From: JAQUQI01 sp041650035 | Lineage (GTDB): Bacteria > Omnitrophota > Gorgyraeia > JABMRG01 | Reading direction: 5' to 3' | Assembly: GCA_041650035.1 (NCBI GenBank) | Contig: JBAZLY010000021.1 | Span: forward strand, 1 to 19,796 | DNA: 19,796 bases | Shown here: positions 7,583-16,400 of the stretch, one piece after another | How the letters are laid out: each line of letters starts with the position of its first letter | Position numbering within the stretch: position 1 is the first letter of the stretch | Program-made: the position numbers and the translations under genes | Notes under the pieces: generated by a model | The model's database searches: none | Seen by the model: the letters and a program-made list of their open reading frames with translations, nothing else | What the model was told of the DNA's origin: nothing

Positions 7583-8777
7583 CGCAACTCCATCCAAACG
7601 TCGGCACGCCGATATTCCTGTGAACTATCAATGTCTGGCCGTAGACCGCCTTTTCAACCTTGGCCTCATCAACTATATAATCCAAGTCGTTTTCCGAACC
7701 GGCGCCAAATCCCACTGTGGGTATTTTAAGCTCGGCATAAGTGTAAGAACCCTCCGTAACGGTCTTTTTCCAATACCCGAAACTTGACTTAAAACCATTT
7801 TCGGTCAGGCTTTTAAGAGACCCTGTGACAAACGGCTGATGGCTTTCTATAAACCACGGCTTTAATTCTTTCTCGGACACCAGCTCAAGCCCCGTGTAGG
7901 TCTTGACTCTCTCCCTGGCCAAAAGAGTACTTACCATGACATCCGGCTTCTGTTTGTATACGGCCTTAGCTATGGTCTTGGCCCTGTTGAGAATAGAACC
8001 TTCCGTCTCCTCCGGAATGAACATCCTGTCAACAACTATCCGGAACTCATCCGCCCCGCCCTGCGGCCGGTATCCGCTGTAACGCACGTCTTTTATCCTC
8101 AATCCGGAACGGCCGAGATTAAGGTCGCTGGGCAGTTCTTTTGAGACCTTTTCCAATTCGCTTATCAGCGGAAACATAGTGCCGAGCATGTTCATGCCGC
8201 GATTCTCCACGAAATTCCTGTTCAACCTGCCCTTGACCACTATTTCATACTCCATCCTGCCCTTATGGCCGAGATTAAGATTGAAATCAGTGGGCTCGCA
8301 AAGGATAACACCCTTAATATTTTTTTTTCCGGTTTTCAAAAAATCATTAAATAGGTATTTTATTCCATAATCACAACATTCAAGCCTGGGTATACAGCAG
8401 ATTATAAGATCACCTTTCAATGGCAGCATTGTCCTTTTGACCAAAGCCCCCGTATAAACACTTGACACGACCCCCGCTTTGAAATCTCCCCTTGGCCCTT
8501 GACGGCCTTCCAATTTTCCATTATTCGCAGGCATGATATCAATATGAGACAGCAGGATAACGGATTCTTTATTCGTATACCCTTTTATTACTCCTATTAG
8601 ATTGCCGGACTTATCCTTTATAACTTTATCAAAATCCAGGGCAATCATCTCCGCTGAAATTAGCTCCATAAATTCAGCTGTCCGAGCCGGTTCAAGGTCA
8701 AAATTTTTGACCTTTGAGAAAAATTTACACAAGGGCCCGTTTAAGCCTTTGGCCTTTGCCTTGATTAACTCTTTCAT
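7572..8777 (-). CDS. M20-family (YgeY/ArgE/DapE-like) hydrolase with substituted active site
   Basis: This 401-residue protein has the M20 metallopeptidase/deacylase architecture and most resembles YgeY-type hydrolases. SHIDIMP supplies His78 and Asp80, DFKAGV supplies Asp98, and CEPTD supplies Glu161; HKGRMEYEIVVKG (171-183) matches the start of the dimerisation domain. Several key positions differ. The Glu-Glu pair reads Leu132-Glu133, so the general base is missing. The lid-domain His segment reads RLNRNFVENRG. The last metal-binding His position carries Asp366 (GSENDLDY). It may be inactive, or act by a different mechanism. It follows the XRE-cupin gene by 77 bp and overlaps the acetate kinase gene by 11 bp. 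The start at 8777 has a GGGGGTG sequence upstream. The fold call is good; the substrate is unknown. Confidence 0.7.
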   Translation of the reverse strand: MKELIKAKAKGLNGPLCKFFSKVKNFDLEPARTAEFMELISAEMIALDFDKVIKDKSGNLIGVIKGYTNKESVILLSHIDIMPANNGKLEGRQGPRGDFKAGVVSSVYTGALVKRTMLPLKGDLIICCIPRLECCDYGIKYLFNDFLKTGKKNIKGVILCEPTDFNLNLGHKGRMEYEIVVKGRLNRNFVENRGMNMLGTMFPLISELEKVSKELPSDLNLGRSGLRIKDVRYSGYRPQGGADEFRIVVDRMFIPEETEGSILNRAKTIAKAVYKQKPDVMVSTLLARERVKTYTGLELVSEKELKPWFIESHQPFVTGSLKSLTENGFKSSFGYWKKTVTEGSYTYAELKIPTVGFGAGSENDLDYIVDEAKVEKAVYGQTLIVHRNIGVPTFGWSCDDI

Positions 8778-8854
8778 GCCGCACCCCCGTTTTGTTCTGC
8801 ATTAGTTAACATTATTAAGTCAAGGTTAATTTCTTTCTCAAAAAAATATTCCCG

Positions 8855-9406
8855 TCAAAAAGTTGGCGGCGTTATGACCCACACGGCCTCCGCCTCATCC
8901 CTGCTTATATTCTTGAAGGCGTGCGGAACGCTTGAATTAAAATATATACTGTCGCCCTTTTTTAGTATATAAGCCATATCATTAAGAGTGATCTCTATGG
9001 AGCCTTTCAGGACTAATACGAATTCCTGTCCGAAATGTTTATATGATCTATCCCCCGATACCGCGCCTTCTTTTAGTTTAAACAGGATAGGTTCCATCTG
9101 CTTGTTCGCGTCGCGCGATGTTAAAAGATAGAGATCTATGCCTTTGCCTATCGCCCGAACATGCTTTCTCTCGCTTTGCCTTATTACGAGTCCCTGTTCA
9201 GTCTTCTGCCCCTCGCCTATAAGGTTTCCGATAGTAGTAGACAATACATCCGAAATATTTTTTAACGTGGATAATGACGGCGAGGCCTTTCCGCTTTCAA
9301 CCTGTGACAAAAAGCTGGCGCTAATACCAAGCTTATTCGCGAGGGCCCTCAAGGTCAGCCTTTGCTCTTCACGCAGTCTCTTTATATTAACCCCTATTAT
9401 CTTCAT
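8855..9406 (-). CDS. XRE-family transcriptional regulator with C-terminal cupin sensor domain
   Basis: The 183-residue protein starts with a helix-turn-helix of the XRE/Cro type (about residues 7-61), including the recognition segment SASFLSQVESGKASPSL. A small cupin barrel follows at about residues 105-180: KHFGQEFVLVLKG supplies His124 and Glu128, and FNSSVPHAFKN supplies His162. XRE-cupin proteins usually sense a small metabolite and control adjacent catabolic genes. The ATG at 9406 has GGAGG about 8 bases upstream, and a promoter lies at 9428-9456. As first gene before the M20 and acetate kinase genes it probably regulates them and itself; that role is inferred from position. Confidence 0.9.
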   Translation of the reverse strand: MKIIGVNIKRLREEQRLTLRALANKLGISASFLSQVESGKASPSLSTLKNISDVLSTTIGNLIGEGQKTEQGLVIRQSERKHVRAIGKGIDLYLLTSRDANKQMEPILFKLKEGAVSGDRSYKHFGQEFVLVLKGSIEITLNDMAYILKKGDSIYFNSSVPHAFKNISRDEAEAVWVITPPTF

Positions 9407-9427
9407 GCCTGCCGCCTCCTGTTGATA

Positions 9428-9456
9428 AGTCTACCAAAAAGGATACACCTTGTCAA
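9428..9456 (-). promoter_or_regulatory. sigma70-like promoter of the XRE-cupin operon
   Basis: On the minus strand TTGACA (9456-9451) and TAGACT (9433-9428) are separated by 17 bp; the -35 box is perfect and the -10 box matches 4 of 6. The -35 box lies inside an imperfect palindrome (CTTGT...ACAAG) reading TTAATAAATAC in its centre, which could be an autoregulatory operator. Confidence 0.65.
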
Positions 9457-9789
9457 GTATTTATTAACAAGTCGTTTTTTATTAATTACTACTTAACACC
9501 ACTAATGCTTATAAACTTGCAGTATTTTTTACTTGAATTTGCCGAGGCATGAGTCCTGATTTATAGTTTTTTGCGGAATGCTTTAAAAGATTTTGGCAGA
9601 TTTTTTAAACGGCATTAGCAGGTACTGATAGCCAACGCGCATATTATAAGACGCGTAATCAGGCATAGGATAGCATCAAAGCCAGCACCCGCATGGAAAT
9701 GCCTTGCCTATATCTCTCGCAGGCATCTCCACGCAGTCAAAGGTGGCAATGATAATCAGCACATATCGGCAGATGGCATATAACAGCCA
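9457..9789. other. Gene-free intergenic stretch with two imperfect hairpins
   Basis: I see no credible gene here. The right half of the XRE upstream region (about 9457-9540) is AT-rich. An imperfect stem occurs at 9577-9616 (AATGC-TTTAAAA paired with TTTTAAACGGCATT, two bases bulged). A second, better stem is at 9694-9731: TGGAAATGCCT and AGGCATCTCCA pair over 11 positions with one G-T type mismatch and a 16-base loop. Neither is followed by a T-run on the minus strand. The role is unknown. Confidence 0.4.
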
Positions 9790-10176
9790 TTACACTGATG
9801 ATAGGTGGCATTTGGCTGAATACACCTCTTTGGCCACTTTATCAATCACCATCTTATTGTCCTCTCCTATGCTGGAGAATTGGGCCGCTATATGATAAAG
9901 CGCCGGATATTTGGTGCTGACAACCTTCTCATTGCGTATCACCGTCCCTATACAGGTGATAGGTCCTTTTGTAAAGGGGAACACTATCTTAAGCTGTATC
10001 TGGGTGCCTACGGGTATCGGTTTGTCATAGTTAAAGAGCATACCGCCGGCGCCTAAGTCGCGAGCAGTTACAATATCCCACTCCTTCGGAAGGGGCGGGA
10101 CGGTGTCGGAATGCATGAACTTAAACCATGACATAAATACCCTGACAATCCTTGGATATTTACGCTTGTCAAACAT
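9790..10176 (-). CDS. PilZ domain protein (probable cyclic di-GMP binding)
   Basis: A 128-residue stand-alone PilZ protein. The N-terminal RxxxR motif is present as RKYPR (Arg5, Arg9), and the second motif reads DLGAGG at residues 40-45, where the usual pattern is D/N-x-S-x-x-G; Gly42 replaces the Ser. YHIAAQFSSI near residue 94 fits the C-terminal strand of the family. PilZ proteins couple cyclic di-GMP to motility, exopolysaccharide or surface functions. The missing Ser may weaken ligand binding. GAGGTGA lies just before the ATG at 10176. It stands alone, about 290 bp downstream of the giant gene and 384 bp upstream of the XRE-cupin gene. Confidence 0.85.
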   Translation of the reverse strand: MFDKRKYPRIVRVFMSWFKFMHSDTVPPLPKEWDIVTARDLGAGGMLFNYDKPIPVGTQIQLKIVFPFTKGPITCIGTVIRNEKVVSTKYPALYHIAAQFSSIGEDNKMVIDKVAKEVYSAKCHLSSV

Positions 10177-10300
10177 GACTCACCTCGCTTTCTGTCAGCC
10201 CCTATAGGGCCTGTTATTTGATTAGAAGCCTTGTTGTCTCAATGACCGCATTTTCGGTGAAACCAACTTATTACGGGTGAAGCTTCTGTCGTTCAGAACG

Positions 10301-10405
10301 AAGCGAGGAATCCAATACTCGCTATCGTTTGGCAAATAAGACCAAGGGTACACTGTCCTTCTTGGCTTGGGGACACTGTGCCTCACAACTTTCAAAACGT
10401 CTGTC
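10301..10405 (-). repeat. 105-bp dispersed repeat, copy B (inverted partner at 23-127)
   Basis: Reverse-complement match to 23-127 with about 90% identity and no gaps. It lies 61 bp downstream of the giant gene's stop codon. In the reading direction of that gene it begins within a hairpin (10399-10418). An 82-codon TTG-initiated frame crosses the element, but it has no family resemblance and is not conserved in copy A. Confidence 0.85.
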
Positions 10406-10418
10406 GGTCCTGACAGAC
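10399..10418 (-). terminator. Hairpin after the giant gene, at the repeat edge
   Basis: GTCTGTC (10399-10405) and GACAGAC (10412-10418) form a perfect 7-bp stem with a 6-base loop. On the minus strand it is followed by GTTTTG, a short T-run. It lies 48 bp past the stop codon at 10467, so a weak intrinsic terminator is plausible. Confidence 0.35.
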
Positions 10419-10466
10419 CCGCACCGGGCCGCGTCCTAAAACGCCTCCAGACAGCAGACCTTAAGA

Positions 10467-13400
10467 TCAAACCGCCTGGGATATCATGCTGCTGATACGT
10501 TTGATCGTATCACTGTCAACGGGCTTTATCTTTATCACGCCTTCTATAGAATCGGTATTGGCAAATATATATTGCATTTCAGCATCAGATATACCTATAT
10601 CGATACCGGAATCCTTTAGATTTTCAGCAAATTCTTTTAACGGCATATGGAATACGGCAAAGATTATCTGTGAAGCCGTAACCATATTGTTTGCCGTTCC
10701 AAGAGCGCCTTCAACCTCAATATACCTTATATGCTCCGCGTCTATATTGACCATCTCATCAGGATTGGAATATATGACTGTCGCGGTGTTTACCCCCTCA
10801 AGGGCCTCTAACGGCTTGGCATTTACACCGTAGGAGGCGAATAACCTTATAGCGTCATAGCTGTTATAGCCATAAACCGCGACGGTTATCATCTCCTGCT
10901 GCGCCCGCGGCATTTTGTTTATGATAGCGCCCAATGTTATCGCCAGCGACTCGGTTACTGTATTTGCCTCAAAAATAAGGACATTGCCTGTTGAAACTTT
11001 TAGATATTGCGGCCTTGTGAGGGCGGCATTGACAAGCCTTGATATCGCTAAAGCGGTATCAGGCGTTAATTCCCCCGCAACCTCAAACTGGCTCATCCTG
11101 GGCTTGATCACCTGATTCATTATGCCGTATATAGGGCCAAGCATCAGTTTATCGGCAATGCCGGCCGGCAGGCCTTCCATGCCGCTGATAGAGTCTAATA
11201 GATCCCTCTTCAGGTCTTCTATGGTGCCGCCTCTCTGCCTGTAGACATCGATAGCCTTAAATACCGCCGCGGAGATCTCCTGCCTTTGTCTGATATCTAT
11301 TATCTGGAGCTTTAACGAATCCAGATTAGCCATTACCCTGCCAAGGTCTTCATAAAGGCCATTGACCTGTTCTATCGTTACGCCAAGGTAATCAGCCTGG
11401 GCCCTAAAGGGGCTATTTCCTGACCCCGCAGCGCGCAAACCTGTCAGCAGAGAACCGAGGAACTCGGCCCCGTTGTTACCAAACAGACCCAATGCCTCAA
11501 TCAGCAGCGCGGGTATCTGTATCCTGCCGCCTGCCGCGGTTATGCCTAATCCCGCGAAACCATAGCCGTATTCATAAGAAACACTGGTAAGGTCAATATT
11601 ATTATCCTTTAATATGCCCGATATCCGCGCGGCAAAATCTGTGTCAAGGCCTGATAATATATTGTCCACGTTTACAATACCCGCGGATGATTTTTTACCT
11701 ATACCGATACCGGCAGGCGATGCCGCCTTCTCTGTCCGAGGCGGGACACTATTAGTCAACCTTGCCTCAATATTCGATACCTCTTTTTGAAGCGTGGATA
11801 GATCCGCCGGGCTCAAATCCTGATTTGCTTTCAAAATAAGGTTATTAATATCAATTCCCAGCGCGTCCAACTCATCCTTGTTTTTCTTAAGCTCATCCAC
11901 GCGGCGGATTATCGCGGCCCTGTTGATAAGAACATATATCTCATTTTTTAAACCTATAAGATCAGGGCGCTCTTTATTCATTTCGTTTTCTACGGTTAGG
12001 GCGATATCGTTGCGAAGCATATCGTTTTCTTCGATCAGCATGATATCACTCGGAAGAGGCCTTTTGCCTTTATCACTGCCCCTCTCGACAAGGCTGTTTG
12101 TGATATTATCAATTATAAGCTTCCAATCGTCTATTAATGTCCTTTCGCCGGTTACAGGGTCTTTTTCCGTAAAATCTCTGATATGACCGGCCAGCCCTGT
12201 CTTGCCGGTCATCGGGCCTGCCTTCCTTATTAGGGTGCTGACATCGTCTTTGAGTTCAGGTATGCCGTATAATATCTTTTCAAGGTTACGGTCAATACCG
12301 GTATAATTCCTCAATTCCTCGGCAAGCTGTTGGAAGGGTTTGGATATATCGTCGGTATGCGAGAGCTCATGGACCAGCGTTTCAAATATAAGATACGAGG
12401 CCGCCCGCTTACCCTTTGAGGTATCAAGGGACATCATGTCCGATATGGTCCTGGCCCATTGATCCGAAAGCTCTATTGTGACCAGGCCGTTGGTATCCTC
12501 ACCGTCAAAACTTACCTTAAGGTTTATATCCTTATCGGCAATACTGCCGATATCGTTGCGGTTAACCCTTCTTATGACAACGCCCGCGCCTGAACCGTAT
12601 TTTGCGGCGCTTACTATGGCATCCAGTAGTTTCTGAAGTTCAGGATTATCCTTAACAAGCTCTTTTAAAATATTCACGGCATCGGTTGTGCCTGCTTTTA
12701 TAAAATCGCTTAGAGCCATGTCTTCTTCGTTTTCACCAACACCCGTAATGACAAAGTTACCCTTGTCGTCAACCGAAACCTTGATACCCTTACCCGCAGA
12801 CCTCGTAAAGGCGCTATAGAGGTCAATCTCATTATTAGGCATTACGATATCTTTCTTATCCCGCGCCGGGTCCTGGGCGGCATATACATCCCTGGCCAGT
12901 TCATGCACCGTAGTGTATGATAAAGACGCGGCGTCTTTGCCGTCAAGAAAGATCTTTTGGACTATGGCTTCAAGCACCCTTAATTCAGTATCTGTCAGGT
13001 CTCTCCCCGCGGCCTTTGCCCATGCCGTTATATATGTTCTCGCCTTATCGGGCATAGTCTTGTCATAGGCGTCCTTGTCTTTGACCGCGTCTCTGCGCGA
13101 ATAGAAATCCACCGTTAATCGCGCCGCGGCCTCAAGGTCTTCAAGCCCTGTCTTATAACCGTCACTATTCTGGGCGCGTATCTCATCCATGGCCTTTGCG
13201 ATATCGGGCAAAAACGCGCATTCAAGGGCAACCCTTACTTCAATATCTTCAAAGGTATTTATTACCCCGGAAAGCTTATTATTGTCGCTCTGGATATTAT
13301 TACTAAAAAGATCATGGCGTATCTTGCCGTCTTTGCTAAGCTCAATGAGCCTGTTCTTTATGACACCCCTGGCATAGCTTAACCTGTATTCAGGGTCATC

Positions 13401-16400
13401 CGGGCCTATCAACAGGGCGCGCGGGCCGCGGGTGCATGAGACTATAACGGTGATATCATCAAGCTCAAGCTCAAATCCGTTAAATTCACTCCTGATAGCG
13501 GAAACCTCACGGGCTAACAATATAAGGTTTTCAAGGTCAAAACCGGTAAGCCTGGATATCATACCGGCGCGGTTGGCAATGGCCTCAACAATGGCAAATA
13601 TGCCGGATGGTTGCTTACCGTCATTAAACAAAAGACCGGTTAGCGCCTGCCTATCAGGATCATCGGCGGGCAGGCCGAAGAAACGCTCCTTTAGGGTATT
13701 TGCCATGCCGAATAATATCATTCCGCTATGGGTAAGCCTGCCGTTTGAGACCATATTATTGGCGGCTAAAAACTTCATAAACTCATCCACTTCGGATTCG
13801 GATACCGCCGTCTGTCCGTCTCTTCCGGCGGATGACAACAATATTTTGGCCGCGTCAACCGTTAAGGTGCCTTTTTGCAAATCATCCTGCTCCCGGCCAA
13901 GCGCTTCATTATACTGATGCTCCATATTCCAGGCCTTTTCCTTTGCCGCTTCGTCAAGGGTCTTGGCGGCTTCAGGTGTTTTAAGGGCGTCTTTCCATCC
14001 TGCCTGGCTGTTACTGCCTGATTCCATCAGGACCTTGGCATAAATAGTGCCGGCATTGGCGGGAAGCATGTATTCCGCCAACTGCCTGCAGACAAGATAA
14101 ATGTCCTTCCAGCTTTTGCCGTCAATAAACGATGACGGCCCCTGCTCGGAGGTATAGAGGTCATCTTTATACTGGTCAAGCACCTCTTGTAAAGCGGCTG
14201 CCGCTTCATGTGTCGTATCGGTTATTTTCTTTAAACTGTTTAACCGCTGTATTATCGTGCTAAGCGTTTTCTTGGCAATCTCGGAATTACCGGTAAATAT
14301 CTCTTTTAAGACCTCTCCGGCATCTTCTTCGTTTGTCAACAGCAGTTTTGCCATGTCATTGTTACCATTCTCCAGCAGTTTAAGAAACTCTTCATTTATA
14401 ATATCTCCTTCAGCGGTACCCGGGACATATACGCTCAAGAGGTCTTTTAGGGCCTCTTTCAGATAGCCCTGGGCCAGATCGGCTACAATAAAGTAATTGG
14501 TCTGCGAAACCTCTATAGCGCCCTTGACCTTGAACGCTAATTGGATGGCGTCAATAATATCTTTCTCTCCAGTAAGTTTGTCAAAGTCAACATGTCTGCC
14601 GTTAAACCTATCCAACAGCTCTTTCGCCTTTCCGTCTCTTGAATCAGCCAGCAATATATTTTTGATTATATCTTCATGACTTGAAGCGTATGCGAGCAAT
14701 TCCTTAACCGTATTCCGCTCAACATATACCGCCCTTACCGCGGTGTCATTTTCCTGGTCGCGTTGGACCCTGAACAGGGCCTGCATAAGCAGGTCTTCAC
14801 TAAGATAATCCGCGACTATATGTATATCAACATCTTTAACATAATTCAAACCGACTAAACCGGCCTGATTGGTAAATACCGCGTGGCCCAGATAGGCCTT
14901 TCTCGCGATAGTATTTACATCTTTAGGGCCGGCATTTATTATGTTGTCATCGCCCATTATATATTCCGTGATATTATTGGCGTTATCTCCAGACGCGGCA
15001 AACCAGTCAATACATTCTTTCAACTTATTATAATCCTGCTCGTTCTCTTTAGTTGATTTATCCAGGGTTTCCAACTTTTCGGTCAATTTGTCTTTTAAGT
15101 TTTTCGCGAAATCAGGATCACCCTGCAGGCGGCTTATCAAATCCCGCTTGATATTAGATATGATCTGGCTTTGCTTGTCCTGCGAGGCATACGCCACCAC
15201 ACCGCCGCGGGCTATAAGCGAGGCCAATATGGCTGAAGAGATATTTTCAAACAGCTCTGTATCTTTTTCGTAAACCGTAAGCAGGTGTTCAACTTCACCT
15301 TTCTTAAGATTGGCGGCTTCCCTTACCTTATCCGATATATTAACTAATTGAGCGAGCTTAAACCCTAATTTCTCAAACATCGGGGTTTCCATACGCTCAT
15401 AATCTATCTCAATCCCTGTCATAAGGCGCGCCATAACTACTACGTTTTTATAAGTCCCGGAAGCGCCGGCTATATGCGCGTTGCGGTGCATCTTAAATAT
15501 CTCGCGAAGGGTTGACTGCATGCTGGTGCGGTCAATCTTTAATTCGTAAGGATCTATAATCTGCTCGCCTTTTAGCGCGTTTTCCTTAAACGCTATCGCT
15601 ATCACATAATTGATATCCTGAAAAACGCTTGATGGATTTGCCGTGCCGGTTGAAACAGGGCTTATTTTCATTTTGCTGCTGTCGTCCTTGTCTTGACCGA
15701 TATAATAATTCTCATTATTTTTATGCTTCTCGGCCATAATGACGGAAAGTATCTCCCCTTCCTTAAACCCCTGGCAGATAAGCGCGTCCAATGCCGCCTT
15801 GTTTAAAAATATACTGCCTGTCATAGCGTCATAATGCATGTACATACGCGGGCTTTCTTTTTCTTTCTCAAAGTCAGCCAGGTTATTCAGCTCTGTAATT
15901 TTTATCTCCTTACCGGCCTCTGTCGTAAAGCCCTCTTTCAGGGCATTTGTTATGATATTATAAAGTCCTCCTATCCTCTTCACGCGCTCTGCTTTGACCT
16001 TATCGCCGTTAGGATCAGCTACGTTAAATGTCTCTCTTAACTTTATGACACTGTCAAATTCATCTATCCTCAAGACATTGGTTGACTCCACGGCCTTCCT
16101 GATATCAATATTGCCGGGATAAGCGAGCATATTCTGCAGATGGCCCCGTGCCTGCCTGCTTATAACTACTACATCGCGCGGATTATTCAGCGCGGAGATA
16201 AAACCGTCTTTCGCTTTTTGGTAGTCCGCATGATCAGTTGTGCGCATTTTTTCCATGTAATCATCACCGCTTACAAGGTTTAACCCAAACGCCTTCAGCA
16301 GGCCCAGGGCGTTCTCATCAAGGCCCTCGGCCTTGCCTCTATTAAGGTATTTGTCGACAGCGGCAGGGCTTTCAAGCATGAGCATGGCCCTGAAATCATC

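Noticed and set aside
7583..7597. TTG at 7597 as acetate kinase start
   Set aside because: The ATG at 7582 has GGAG at good spacing and fits the family N-terminus more closely.
6938..7729. 263-codon plus-strand frame opposite the acetate kinase and M20 genes
   Set aside because: The minus-strand frames there are clear enzyme homologues; this is their shadow.
10222..10470. 82-codon minus-strand reading frame starting with TTG after the giant gene
   Set aside because: It runs through the 105-bp repeat and hairpins, has no family resemblance, starts at TTG without a ribosome binding site, and is not conserved in repeat copy A.
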